From JAICYJ01 sp963766445 (lineage in GTDB: Bacteria; Actinomycetota; Thermoleophilia; Gaiellales; JAICJC01): 64,000 nt of DNA. Position 1 is the first letter of the stretch, and every line of letters starts with the position of its first letter. A program made the position numbers and the translations under genes. Positions 51,170 through 60,200 of the stretch are shown here, one piece after another. The notes under the pieces were generated by a model. The model made no database searches. It worked only from the letters and a program-made list of their open reading frames with translations, and had not been told where the DNA came from. The stretch covers positions 62,001 to 126,000 of the forward strand of contig CAVXZW010000029.1 of assembly GCA_963766445.1 (NCBI GenBank), read 5' to 3'.

Positions 51170-51679
51170 CTAGATCAGCTCTTCCGACTCCACGCGCGGG
51201 TGCTGCCGCCGTCGCTGCTCGTCGAGCATCTGCGCTTTCCAGTGGCGGATCGCGTCTCCAAGCTCGAGGTAGGCGTCGTCGGCATGAGCAGCCGGGATGA
51301 ACGGCTCTCCCGCGTCGAAGTAGAAGTTCGCACCGGCGGCGGTGATCGCGTCGCCGAGCGCGACCAGCAGCCGGCTCGCCGCGTCGTCGAGGGCCGTTAC
51401 CGGGTCATCCGCGACGAACCACACGTCCCGCTGGTCGAGCGTCAGGAGATGCTGAGCCGCCTCGAGCCTGTTGTCGAGGCGAGGGTCGTCATCCCACATG
51501 GCGATCAACGCGGCCAGCAGGCGGCGTCTGGGGTCATCGTCGCTCGCCGAGACGAGCTGGCCAAGCCGCTCCAGCAGGGACCGCATCTCGGCATCCACCT
51601 GCAGCGGGGAAACCATGTCCTGGGTGTCATCGAGTGGGCGGTCCACGGCAGCAGTGCCAAGCGGTGCAGCAGCGGTCAA
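51170..51679 (-). CDS. Hypothetical protein
   Basis: Up to 169 residues (a start at MVSPLQVDAEM, 51616, is also possible). Mostly helical and acidic, with SLLERLGQLVSASDDDPRRR and NFYFDAGEPFIPAAHADDAY. No family recognised and no signal peptide. The 250 bp between it and the gene at 51933 show no clear feature. Confidence 0.5.
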   Translation of the reverse strand: MTAAAPLGTAAVDRPLDDTQDMVSPLQVDAEMRSLLERLGQLVSASDDDPRRRLLAALIAMWDDDPRLDNRLEAAQHLLTLDQRDVWFVADDPVTALDDAASRLLVALGDAITAAGANFYFDAGEPFIPAAHADDAYLELGDAIRHWKAQMLDEQRRRQHPRVESEELI

Positions 51680-51932
51680 GCTAGACCATCACTGCCGGAT
51701 CCATGAAAGGCCCGTGTAAGGATTCTGATGAGGTTGTCAACTCGGTCGCAGCCGGCCGGCTGTCCTACGAGACTGCGGGACTTCCATCCTTGCGAACGTC
51801 CACAATGGTGAAGTGAACGACCCCCTCCGCTCGCGGTCACCATGGAACCAGTAGTGACTGACGCCAGCGTCACCGGCTCGGTACGAGCCGAGCGTCCTGC
51901 GCCGGCTCGGTCTGCGGACCTCGCGCCGCGGC

Positions 51933-53732
51933 GTGCTCGAGAACGCGGGCGTGCTGATCGCAGCGACCCTGCTGACGCTGCGCGCCGAGTGGGGCATCCT
52001 GTTCAACGCGCTCACATTCCAGCCGGACGCGCAGACCCACACGTTCTGGATGCGCCGGTTTCAGGATCCCGGGCTGTTCACCGACCCGCTCACAAGCGCC
52101 CTGGTCAGGGCCGGCTACGTGCCACTCGGCCTGCAGACGCTCTACCGGATCGCCAGCTACGCGGTCGATCCGGTCACCCTCGGGCCGTGGCTGGCGGTGG
52201 TGCTGGCACCGCTCTCGGCATGGCTCGTGTTCCTGATCGTGCGTGAGCACACCGACTGGTGGCCGGCGGCCTGGATGGGTGCCGCGCTGTTCCTGCTGCC
52301 GGTGAACTCGCTGCGGTTCAGCGGCGGCCACGCCCGGGCATTCGGCCAGCCGGTGGTGCTGCTCACCGTCTACCTATTGCTGCGCCGGCGCTACTGGACG
52401 GCCGCCGCCGTACCGGCCGTCGGCAGCCTGTTCTATCCGCCGGGGGCCGTCAGCGCGCTGGCGATCACGGCCGCGTCCTGCCTGACGCTGCGCGGCCGCC
52501 GGCCGTCGCTTGAGCGGGCACGCACGCTGCCGGCGCTGGCCTGCGTCGCCGTGAGCGGGCTTCGGCCTGCTGCTGCCGAGGCTGATCGGCCACGAGCAGG
52601 CTCTGATCACGAGGTCCCAGGCGCACGCCCTGCCCGACTTCGGACCGCACGGGCAGATGCACTTCTTCAGCAACAGCCTCCTTTCGATCCTGAAGGGCAC
52701 CTACTCGGGGCTGGATATCGGGCCATCGCTTGCGATCCTGCTCTTCACCCCGGTCGTGTTGCTGCTGCTGCGCCCACGGAACATCCTGCTCCTGCGGCGC
52801 GAGCTGCTGTGGATGCTGGTCACCTCGGTGCTGCTCTATGCCCTGGCCTTCGCGGTGCTGTTCCGGCTGTACCTTCCCAACCGCTACACCTACCCGCTGC
52901 TGCCCTTCTCATGCGTCGCCATCGCCGTCGCCTGGCGGCCGACCTTCGAGTCGCTCGGCCACCAGGCTGCGGCCCGCCCTGGCCTGGCTGCTGATCCCGC
53001 TTGGGCTTGCCATCAGCCTCGCCGCGGCCTACCTCGCCGTGCGGGTGGTGCCGCTGGGGCCCAGGCTGTCCAGCGCCCGGCTGCGCTTCCTCCTGGATCA
53101 CGGTGCGCGGCCGGTTGTGGCTGTTTCGATCCTGGTCGCCGTGGTGGCCGGCGCGCTCGTCTGGAAGCGCGGCGCCGCAGTATCCAGGATCGTCGGAGTG
53201 GCGGCCGTACTGGCCGGAACCCTGCTCCTGGCCGAGGTGGCGATCGCCGGCCGCGGGGTCAGCGCCGCCGGGCACTGCGGTCGCGATCGCGCGGATGCTG
53301 CAGTACGTTGGCACGCTGCCCAAGAACGCCATCATCGCGGGCGATCCGACCACGATCGGTTGCGTAACGCTCGTCTCGAAGCGGCCGGTGGTGATCTCGC
53401 GCAAGCTGTACCAGGTCTTCAGCCGCACGTACCTGAGCGTCGCGCGCCCGCGCATGTTCGCGATGATCGACGCCTACTTCGGCGAATCACGGTCGAAGAT
53501 ACTCGCGCTGCGTCAGCGCTACGGCGCCGACTACATGGTCGTGCAGCCCCGGTCGCTGGCCGGTCACACGGCCGCGCCAGCCTGGCGGCGGATGGCGCCG
53601 TTTACCGGGATAGTCAGGCGGCTGATGCGCTCGGCCCATGGCCGCGCTGCCCTGCAGCTCCCGGCTCGCTGCCGCACCTTCGAAGACGGTCACGACGAGG
53701 TCTACGACCTGCGCTGCGTCGCGGGCGACTGA
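51933..53732 (+). CDS. GT-C-like multi-pass membrane protein (three insertions)
   Basis: The restored protein of about 600 residues begins VLENAGVLIAATLLTLRAEW and has the early loop FQPDAQTHTFWMRRFQDPGLF. At least ten membrane helices follow. A C-terminal extramembrane part reads VAIARMLQYVGTLPKNAIIAGDP... to the TGA at 53730-53732. Frames change at about 52557, 52965 and 53272, each by one extra base. The acidic first loop and many helices resemble polyprenyl-sugar glycosyltransferases (GT-C), but I cannot name the family. The true start may lie up to 90 nt upstream. Confidence 0.6.
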
Positions 53733-53759
53733 AGCCTGGTTGAGCGGGGAAAACAGATT

Positions 53760-53770
53760 GGGGCGAGAGG
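53760..53770. repeat. 11-bp direct repeat of the tRNA-Pro 3' end (possible att site)
   Basis: GGGGCGAGAGG is identical and in the same orientation as 58580-58590 inside tRNA-Pro; 'TT' follows one mismatch later in both. The two copies bracket the 4.8-kb gene-poor stretch. Could be an attachment-site remnant or chance. Confidence 0.35.
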
Positions 53771-53898
53771 CTTCCGATGCGATGTCGCCTGATCGCGATA
53801 GACGCCTCACTCGGACGTATGGCGGACAGCGTCGTGGGCGGCCACCTCCGAAGCTAGCATCCGGGCCCGATTGATACGCCAGAAAACGAGGACGTGAC

Positions 53899-54933
53899 AT
53901 GAGAGCAGTTGTGTATTCGCAGACCGGTGACCCCGACGTGCTGCATCTCGCCCAGCGTCCCGTGCCGGAGCCGGGGCCCGGAGAGGTTCGCGTTCGCGTG
54001 TCGGTGTCAGGTGTGAATCCGACCGACTGGAAGGCGCGTCGCGGCGGTGCCGCGGGCGGGCCGGTCGACCCGGCCCAGGTGCCGAACCAGGATGGCGCCG
54101 GTACCGTCGATGCCGTCGGTGAGGGCGTCGACGCATCGCGCGTCGGCGAGCGGTATGGCTGTGGGAAGCAGCCTGGCAGCGGACGAACGGAACCGCCCAG
54201 GAGTACGTGGCCCTGCCCGAGCGTCAGGCGGTGCCGCTGGCAGACGGTGTGTCCTTCGACGTCGGGGCGAGTCTCGGCATCCCTGCGCTGACGGCGCACA
54301 TCTGCCTGACCTCGTCAGAGGCCGGCCCTCGTCGCCTCGAGCCGGACGCGCTGGCGGCGCAAACGGTGCTGGTTGCCGGCGGGGCGGGAGCAGTCGGTCA
54401 CGCCGCGATCCAGCTGGCGCACTGGGCAGGGGCGCGGGTGATCGCGACCGTGAGCCGAGACGAGAAGGCGAAGCTCGCGCGTGCGGCTGGTGCTCAGCAC
54501 GTTGTCAACTACCGCCCGCCCAGCGCTGCCGAGGAGATCCTCCGCATCGCGCCGGACGGCATCGACGTCGTTGTCGAGGTAGCTGCAGGGGTCAACGCCG
54601 CACCTCACACCGCGGTTCTTGCGGAGAAGGCCCCGTCACGCCCTATGCCACGGATGGCGGCAGTCAGCTTGGCATCTCGATTGGAGACTTGATGGGGCGC
54701 AACGTTCGTTGGGGCGCAACGTTCGTTACCAGTTCGTCCTCGTCTACACGGTGGCACAGGCGGTCAAGGACGTGGCCGTCGCAGACGTCAGCGCGGCGGC
54801 TGCGAACGGCGCTCTCGAGGTGGGAGCAAGCGCCGGCTTGCCGCTGCACCGATTCCCGCTCGAGCAGAGCGCCGCCGCCCACGCGGCGGTCGAAAGCGGC
54901 GCCGTCGGAAAGGTGCTCATCGACGTCAGCTAG
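53899..54933 (+). CDS. Zinc-independent NADPH:quinone reductase-like MDR protein (broken)
   Basis: Restored, about 340 residues: MRAVVYSQTGDPDVLHLAQR, GVNPTDWKARRGG, VPNQDGAGTVDAVGEGVD, the NADPH loop VLVAGGAGAVGHAAIQLAHW, then VAVADVSAAAANGALEVG and the end KVLIDVS. It lacks the zinc cysteines, as in quinone oxidoreductases. Lesions: a missing G near 54154 (ERVWLWEAAW restored), a missing G near 54630, and an exact 17-bp tandem duplication at 54694-54727. Unlike backbone genes the indels are losses plus a duplication, so this one may be a true pseudogene. Confidence 0.7.
54694..54727 (+). repeat. Exact 17-bp tandem duplication inside the MDR gene
   Basis: GGGGCGCAACGTTCGTT occurs twice head-to-tail (54694-54710 and 54711-54727). 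Seventeen is not a multiple of three, so the duplication itself shifts the frame. Confidence 0.95.
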
Positions 54934-55069
54934 CGCAACCCGACCCGATATTCACGCTGGCACCAGGAATAAGGGACGCTGGCCGTGATGCGGTTTACCC
55001 GACTCCGGTGGCATTCGTAGAATACGACAGCCGGCGTCTCCGGGCGTGGTCAGGCCGAGATTGTGCTTG

Positions 55070-55098
55070 TTGACACTTTACGGCGAGTTTGCGACAAT
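55070..55098 (+). promoter_or_regulatory. Promoter of the secreted-protein gene
   Basis: TTGACA (55070-55075), exactly 17 nt, then GACAAT (55093-55098), 50 nt before the ATG at 55149. GGGGGA lies just before the ATG. Confidence 0.6.
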
Positions 55099-55148
55099 CG
55101 GCGAGATCAGGCTTCAAATCCGACAGTTCCGTGGGGATTGGGGGAACC

Positions 55149-55646
55149 ATGCGACGGCTCTGGCCTCCACTAGTGGCGGTGATCCTGGCGGCGATTACAT
55201 CGGCACCTACGGCCGCGGCGAACACGCAGGTGAGAAACGTCTTCCACATCGACGACGCGGCGACCGACTCCGAGCTGTGCGGCTTCGACGTCACCTCCCG
55301 CTTCGTCGGGTGGGTCACGTCCACCGACTACTACGACAACAGCGGGTTCCTCTACAAGACGATCTCGAAGGGGCGCCCGGGCCCATTCAGAGTTACCGCC
55401 ACGGCGAAGGGAACCACGCTCACTACTCAGAACGTCAGCTTCTCAGAGACGGTCACTTACAACCCGGATGGGTCGATCAAGACGGTGACCGACAATGGGG
55501 TGTACAACAGGTTCAACGCACCTGGGGGCGGCATCGTCTGGCTGGACACCGGGCACCTCATCGTCGACGGCGACTTCGATGTTGTGTTCGTGGCAGGGCC
55601 GCGTCAGAACGGTGACTTCGACGCCTTCTGCGCCGCATTCGGATAG
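55149..55646 (+). CDS. Secreted protein of unknown function
   Basis: A 165-residue protein with a signal peptide (MRRLWPPLVAVILAAITSAP, cleavage near TAAA). The beta-rich mature domain has two cysteines (SELCGFDV near residue 46 and DAFCAAFG at the end) that could form a disulfide. No family recognised. Intact, with its own promoter, inside the otherwise eroded stretch; many homologues of such proteins are lineage-specific. Confidence 0.65.
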   Translation: MRRLWPPLVAVILAAITSAPTAAANTQVRNVFHIDDAATDSELCGFDVTSRFVGWVTSTDYYDNSGFLYKTISKGRPGPFRVTATAKGTTLTTQNVSFSETVTYNPDGSIKTVTDNGVYNRFNAPGGGIVWLDTGHLIVDGDFDVVFVAGPRQNGDFDAFCAAFG

Positions 55647-55911
55647 AGATGACCCGGCAGACGAGCATCTAGCGCACTGCCAGGATCATTCAGCAAGCGG
55701 GCGACATTGCTGGGTGACGACACCTGGCACGGTGCGACCAAACGGCCTCCCCGTGATCTGACCCACCCACCGAAGGCCGGCGGTCGGTGCCGCCGACGGC
55801 GTGGTCACACTGCGTCGTCCAGCGGCGTTGCACCGAGTGGTTCGTTATGGGATAGTGATCTTCGTTGCAACTGTCACGAAAGCGGTGGCTGGGTTCCTCA
55901 ACCTGTGGGGG

Positions 55912-56882
55912 GTGGAGACAATACGGATCGCGAAGGTCGGTCTCGCGGTGTCGGTGATGCTGGTGGCGATGGTCGCGTTGGGAGGTTCGGCGTCGGCGGT
56001 CGTGGCAGGGAAGAACGGAAGGATCGTGTTCGCCCGCCAACACTGCACGTCGTCTTGTACGTGGAGCATCGTCGCGGCAGGCCCGGGAGACACGAACGAG
56101 CGGGTTCTTGCGGGCCGTATCCCCGCGAGGTTTTCGACGACCACTTCATCGCCAACTGGTCTCCGGACGCGAGTCGCGTCATCTTCATGGCCGATCTTGG
56201 CGGTGGGCAGGCGATCTGGCGGGTCAACGCGAATGGCACCGGTCTGCACGAGTTGTTCGTGCCGCCCGCGGATGGCAACGGGCTCGACGACGGGCCCGCG
56301 TATACCCCCGATGGCAAGCACATCGTCTTCACGCGCTGCTGTCCTGAAGGGTTCGGGTACTCGTTGTGGATGATCAACGCGGATGGCACCGGGCTCAAGG
56401 ACATCACGGTCGAGCAGGTGGTAAACGGGGACGGCCCGGCGGACACCACGCCGCAGGTGGCGCCCAATGGCAACCAGATCGTTTTCAACCGCTGCTTCCC
56501 GACCGGTGGGTGCGTGGTTGCGACCGTCAGTATCAACGGCGGCACCATCCACAACCTGACCGATCCCGCGCTCGACTCGCAGCATCCGAACTGGTCACCC
56601 GATTCCCGCAAGATCGTCTTCGCGATCCACTCCGAAAACGGCACCGAGAACATCGCAATCATGAACGCGAACGGCTCGAACCTCCGACAACTCACATTCG
56701 AGACGAAGGGGTTCGACTTCAGCCCCGCGTTCTCACCAAACGGCGCGAAGATCCTCTTCTCTCACTTCCGATCTACTGCAGGGCTCGATCTATTCACCAT
56801 GAACCCCACGGGCGGACACCTCACCCAGGTGACGAGAACATCAAGCTCGGAGTTCGACCCAGAATGGGGGACTCGCCCCTAG
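55912..56882 (+). CDS. TolB-like beta-propeller secreted protein (one frameshift)
   Basis: From GTG 55912 (VETIRIAKVGLAVSVMLVAM) a signal peptide ends near SAVVA. PD40/TolB propeller repeats follow: ANWSPDASRVIFMADLGG, PAYTPDGKHIVFTRCC, PQVAPNGNQIVFNRCF, PNWSPDSRKIVFAIHS and PAFSPNGAKILFSHF. The frame changes near 56118, here consistent with one missing base (or two extra). About 322 residues. The role is unknown; such propellers often bind proteins or sugars outside the membrane. Confidence 0.72.
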
Positions 56883-57048
56883 CCAACAGGAACGGCACCG
56901 TCCCTCGACTGCAAACTAGTTCGGCCGAGAGCGCTGTCGCTCGATGACGCGATCCGAACCGTGCGCAAAGCCGGCACCACGGACTATCGGCCAACCCGTC
57001 CAAAAAGGAACCTACGTGCTGGACAGAGGCGACGCTCAGAACAAGGGG

Positions 57049-57082
57049 CCGAGGCCCTGGGGGCTCCAACCCAGGACCTCGG
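57049..57082. other. Hairpin H1 of gene-poor region
   Basis: A 13-position stem with 12 pairs: CCGAGGCCCTGGG against CCCAGGACCTCGG, 8-nt loop. No coding sequence or T-run adjoins it. Confidence 0.6.
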
Positions 57083-57202
57083 AAACAACCACACCGTACG
57101 CTGCGACAATTCAGGAGTAGACCCCAGATCGGGCAGGTGATTGGGCGTAGTTGCTGCGCACCCCCCGCGGTGCGCCACTAGAAGTGTCGTCCTACGCATC
57201 AC

Positions 57203-57233
57203 GATCGGCGTCCCCCAATCAGGGACGCCGATC
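57203..57233. other. Hairpin H2 of gene-poor region
   Basis: Perfect 12-bp inverted repeat GATCGGCGTCCC/GGGACGCCGATC with a 7-nt loop. Confidence 0.7.
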
Positions 57234-57545
57234 ATCCCGGTATGAGGTTCACACGCTCTTCAACCGCTCGGGAGCCGGCGACGCCAGTCCGAGCTGCGTG
57301 GCATCCCCGCGATCGGCCCGGGCGTGACCGGCGCGATCAAGGGCAGCGTGCCCGGCCGGAACCTTCGCTAGATGGTGCGCTGCTGGCTGGTCGAGACGGG
57401 TCGACCACAGGAGCCGACTTCGCCGGGCGTCTGCTCGGGCTGTGGGTGTGGCTCTCCAAGTACCGCGGAGCCGGTGAGACGGCGTGCTGGACGTGCCAGC
57501 GGGCGTCTGCCAGGGCTGCGGGTGACGGCGTCGAACAGGCGGAGA

Positions 57546-57588
57546 GCGGCGCGCCGCCGTCGAAACGTGCCCTCCGGCGGCGCGCCGC
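57546..57588. other. Hairpin H3 of gene-poor region
   Basis: Perfect 14-bp inverted repeat GCGGCGCGCCGCCG/CGGCGGCGCGCCGC with a 15-nt loop. Confidence 0.7.
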
Positions 57589-57761
57589 GCAGGCTGTATC
57601 GGCACGCGCGGCAGCCCCCTGAACCTGGCCGGCGGGCACGCGCGGGTCTAGGCGTCGGCGACGGCGGCTAGCCCAGGCACATCGGCTCCCCAAGTTTGGG
57701 CCAGGTCGGCGTCGCCGCCGACAGAGGCAGCATCTCACGATCGGCGCCATGCGCCTAGAAA

Positions 57762-57795
57762 CATCCTCCGGGGTGGAGATGAGCCCCGGAGGATG
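57762..57795. other. Hairpin H4 of gene-poor region
   Basis: Perfect 12-bp inverted repeat CATCCTCCGGGG/CCCCGGAGGATG with a 10-nt loop. It is followed by CTTCT on the plus strand and TTTCT on the minus strand, so it could act as a weak bidirectional terminator. Confidence 0.65.
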
Positions 57796-57950
57796 CTTCT
57801 CGGGGGGGTCGGCGGCGGCAGCGTGCGCCCCGCTTCACGGCGTTGTGGTCGGTCGGTGGGGCCAGACGCCGTCGCCGCCAACACTGGGAGCATCACCGAC
57901 CCGAGCGGATCCGCCATCAGTCCCTGCGCGGAACCGCCATCCGTAATTCC

Positions 57951-57980
57951 TGGCAGCCTTCCCCGCGGAGCTGGCTGCCA
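57951..57980. other. Hairpin H5 of gene-poor region
   Basis: Perfect 8-bp inverted repeat TGGCAGCC/GGCTGCCA with a 14-nt loop. Apart from hairpins H1-H5, the 1.1 kb from 56883 to 57989 shows only short, non-family-like ORFs; two similar 24-bp blocks starting GGGCGTCTGC lie at about 57429 and 57508. Confidence 0.6.
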
Positions 57981-57989
57981 CGAGCCGAA

Positions 57990-58192
57990 TCACGAAGCGA
58001 CCGTGCGTCTAGCCGGGGTGCGGAGCACGGCGGCGCGGATCATCGGGACGGTGTAGCCGGTGACGCGCGCGCGATCTCCTCGTCCGTCTCGCCGGCACGT
58101 TGGGCGATCACGATGGCATTGGCGAATGCGGGCTTCGCGGTTGCATACGCGGCCGACGAGCGGAGCCGCTCCGGGCGGTGCTGGTCGTCCAC
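57990..58192 (-). CDS. Small HTH-like protein (one frameshift)
   Basis: From GTG 58192: VDDQHRPERLRSSAAYATAK, PAFANAIVIAQRAGETDEEI, then a GCGCGCGC tract where the frame must change (two extra or one missing base) to read ARVTGYTVPMIRAAVLRTPA. The second half looks like a helix-turn-helix recognition unit. About 66 residues. It starts 4 nt after the upstream gene ends, so the two are a pair. Origin in a small mobile element is plausible but unproven. Confidence 0.45.
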
Positions 58193-58195
58193 TGG

Positions 58196-58510
58196 CTAAC
58201 CGACGTCGCCTGCGGATAGCTCGCTGATTAGCTTCGCCATCTCGGGCGAGCGGTGGGACAGCCACGGGGCGGCTGTGTCACCGCCGGGTCGAAGCTCGAG
58301 CCCTCCAGCGTCGGCGTCATCCTGCGAGACCTGTACGTAGCCGCCGACGGTTTGCGATTGGATCGTGTAAGTGCCGTTGGCGTCCATGCCACGCAGCCAA
58401 CCAGTTCCGGCTGGGAGCGATACGGTCGAGTCGACTACCGGCATGTCCCGCGCCCAGCGTGCATCGAGTCGATCGTCGCCGCCCCCCCTAGTTTCTGCAA
58501 CGTTCTGCAA
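58196..58510 (-). CDS. Small hypothetical protein next to tRNA-Pro
   Basis: Up to 104 residues; a start at ATG 58444 (MPVVDSTVSLPAGTGWLRGM) is equally likely. Contains TYTIQSQTVGGYVQVSQDDA and ends SPEMAKLISELSAGDVG. No family recognised. It is the gene nearest the 3' end of tRNA-Pro, the usual place for integrated elements, but no integrase motif is visible. Confidence 0.45.
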   Translation of the reverse strand: MQNVAETRGGGDDRLDARWARDMPVVDSTVSLPAGTGWLRGMDANGTYTIQSQTVGGYVQVSQDDADAGGLELRPGGDTAAPWLSHRSPEMAKLISELSAGDVG

Positions 58511-58575
58511 CGAATCGCTGTTCCGCTACATTCCCGCCTCGGTTCCGGGTTTCGGCTTGTGTAGCCGTTTAAGCG

Positions 58576-58651
<76 letters not shown>

Positions 58652-58756
58652 AAGGGCCTGAGTATACCGGCGGAACCACCGCGGCCATCCGGCCGTCAAA
58701 GGGGTGTGAACGATGCCATGGCACTCCCGCGCCTGCCCGCAGCGCACGCAGCCACG

Positions 58757-58762
58757 TACGAT
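58757..58762 (+). promoter_or_regulatory. -10 hexamer of a probable leaderless ECF sigma promoter
   Basis: TACGAT ends exactly 6 nt before the ATG at 58769. Confidence 0.45.
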
Positions 58763-58768
58763 GGCCGC

Positions 58769-59299
58769 ATGCGGCTGCAGGATGCATCCGACGAGTGGCT
58801 GGCCAAACGGGCGGCACGCGGGGATGCCGATGCCTTCGAGCAGCTCGTGCTGCGCTACCAGGACCGCCTCTACACGCTGGCGCTGCGCGTCACCCTCTCG
58901 GAGCCGGACGCGCGCGACTGCGTGCAGGAGGGTCTCATCTCGGCCTGGCGCGCGATCGACCGCTTCCGCGGCGACGCCCGGTTCTCGACCTGGATCTACC
59001 GGATCGTGCTGCGCAAGGCCTACGACGTGCTCGATCGCCGCAAGCGCACCGCCGAGCCGATGGAGGAGATCGTCATCGCGTCCAGCGACCGCCCCGCCGA
59101 TGAGCGCCTCGACCTGATCGCCGCACTGGCAACGCTCGAGCCGGAGTTCCGCGCGGCCGTCGTCGCGTGCGACATCATCGGCATGAGCATGGACGAGGCG
59201 GCCGCGGCCCTGGAGGTGCCGGCCGGCACGGTCAAGTCGCGCCTGCACCGGGGGCGCTCCCGCCTAGCCGTCGAGCTGGAGGCTCACCGCGCGTCATGA
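58769..59299 (+). CDS. ECF-type RNA polymerase sigma factor
   Basis: 176 residues from ATG 58769 (MRLQDASDEWLAKRAARGDA). Region 2: DAFEQLVLRYQDRLYTLALR, DARDCVQEGLISAWRAIDRF and FSTWIYRIVLRKAYDVL. Region 4: MSMDEAAAALEVPAGTVKSR. A start at 58706 is possible but lies upstream of the -10 element. It overlaps the next gene by 4 nt (ATGA), which encodes a membrane protein that is its probable anti-sigma factor. Confidence 0.9.
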   Translation: MRLQDASDEWLAKRAARGDADAFEQLVLRYQDRLYTLALRVTLSEPDARDCVQEGLISAWRAIDRFRGDARFSTWIYRIVLRKAYDVLDRRKRTAEPMEEIVIASSDRPADERLDLIAALATLEPEFRAAVVACDIIGMSMDEAAAALEVPAGTVKSRLHRGRSRLAVELEAHRAS

Positions 59300-59858
59300 C
59301 CGACAACGGCCACACCGACCACGAGCAGCTGACGCCGCCGGCTACACGAGCAGGGCCAGGCACAGGCGCCGGCCGGCCTGGCCGGCGACGTCATGCGCCA
59401 GGTGCGCGCCGAGCCGCGGCAGCCCCAGCGCACATGGCTGCGACCGGTCGCCCTGTGCGCCACGGTCGCGGTGCTGCTGGCGGCCTGGATCGCGGGCCTG
59501 GCCCGGATCGGCGGCTCCGGCCAGTCAAGCTCCGCCGGCAGCGCCGCCGAGACCCATTCGGCTGCGAGCAGTGGCGCGTCCCGAGAAGCTCCAGGGTCAG
59601 CGGGCCACCCCAGACGCCGTTATCCCGGAACGACAGGTGGCCGGAGTCCCCGCCGACAAGCTCGCGACCCTGTCGCCGCTGCCGCTCTGCGCGGCTCACG
59701 GCGCACGCCTACGCGCTGCGCGTCCCGGCCGGCCGCTATGCCACGGTCAGCCATCAGCTACAGGCGTGGGCCGCTGCCGACCGGCTGGAGCTCCCGCCTA
59801 CGACGTGCAGATCCGCCGCGCCGCCGCATCGGCGCGACTCGCGCTTACTTGCCCTTGA
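59296..59858 (+). CDS. Probable membrane anti-sigma factor (multiple insertions)
   Basis: Starts MTDNGHTDHEQLTPPA at the ATG overlapping the ECF stop. An extra base near 59345 leads to the frame with MRQVRAEPRQPQRTWLR and one membrane helix, PVALCATVAVLLAAWIAGLA. Beyond it the frame changes near 59575 and again after about 59690. A C-terminal block AYALRVPAGRYATVSHQLQ followed by AWAAADRLELP is visible. No HxxxCxxC zinc motif is seen. The anti-sigma role is inferred from position and topology. It overlaps the convergent XRE gene. Confidence 0.55.
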
Positions 59859-60198
59859 CGATGTCGACGTAGACCTTGTCGACCAGCTCGGGCTTCTTGG
59901 CCAGGGCCTCGGAAACCTTGCGGATGCGGAACTCACGGAAGCTGTCGGCCTTCATGCCGACCGCCTTTGCGATGCTCTGGATCACGGGGTTCGCGGGCAC
60001 CGGCCGGTTGCCGTGCACCAGGTGATTGAGATAGCCGGCGGAGAGGCCGGTCTTCTCGGCCAGCGCGCGGTAGGAGATGCCCTTGTCGTGCATGCGCGCC
60101 TCGAGCGCCACGCCGAACGGCCGGCTGCTGCCGTTGCTGGCGGCCGATCGCTTGCTCGGAGCGGACTTCTTGGTTGCTGTTGCGGTCTTGCGTGCCAC
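59845..60198 (-). CDS. XRE-family helix-turn-helix protein with a lysine/serine-rich tail
   Basis: About 117 residues. The N-terminus is a flexible basic tail (VARKTATATKKSAPSKRSAA). The HTH is LEARMHDKGISYRALAEKTG with LSAGYLNHLVHGNRPVPANP, followed by helices ending VYVDIVKGK. GTG 60198 lies 7 nt after AAGGAG; a TTG at 60204 overlaps the proS stop. It is co-transcribed behind proS. Confidence 0.75.
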   Translation of the reverse strand: MARKTATATKKSAPSKRSAASNGSSRPFGVALEARMHDKGISYRALAEKTGLSAGYLNHLVHGNRPVPANPVIQSIAKAVGMKADSFREFRIRKVSEALAKKPELVDKVYVDIVKGK

Positions 60199-60200
60199 CG

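Noticed and set aside
57040..57090. tRNA-like sequence on the minus strand
   Set aside because: GGTCCTGGGTTGGAGCCC recalls a T-arm, but there is no acceptor stem, D-arm or anticodon arm; it is a simple hairpin.
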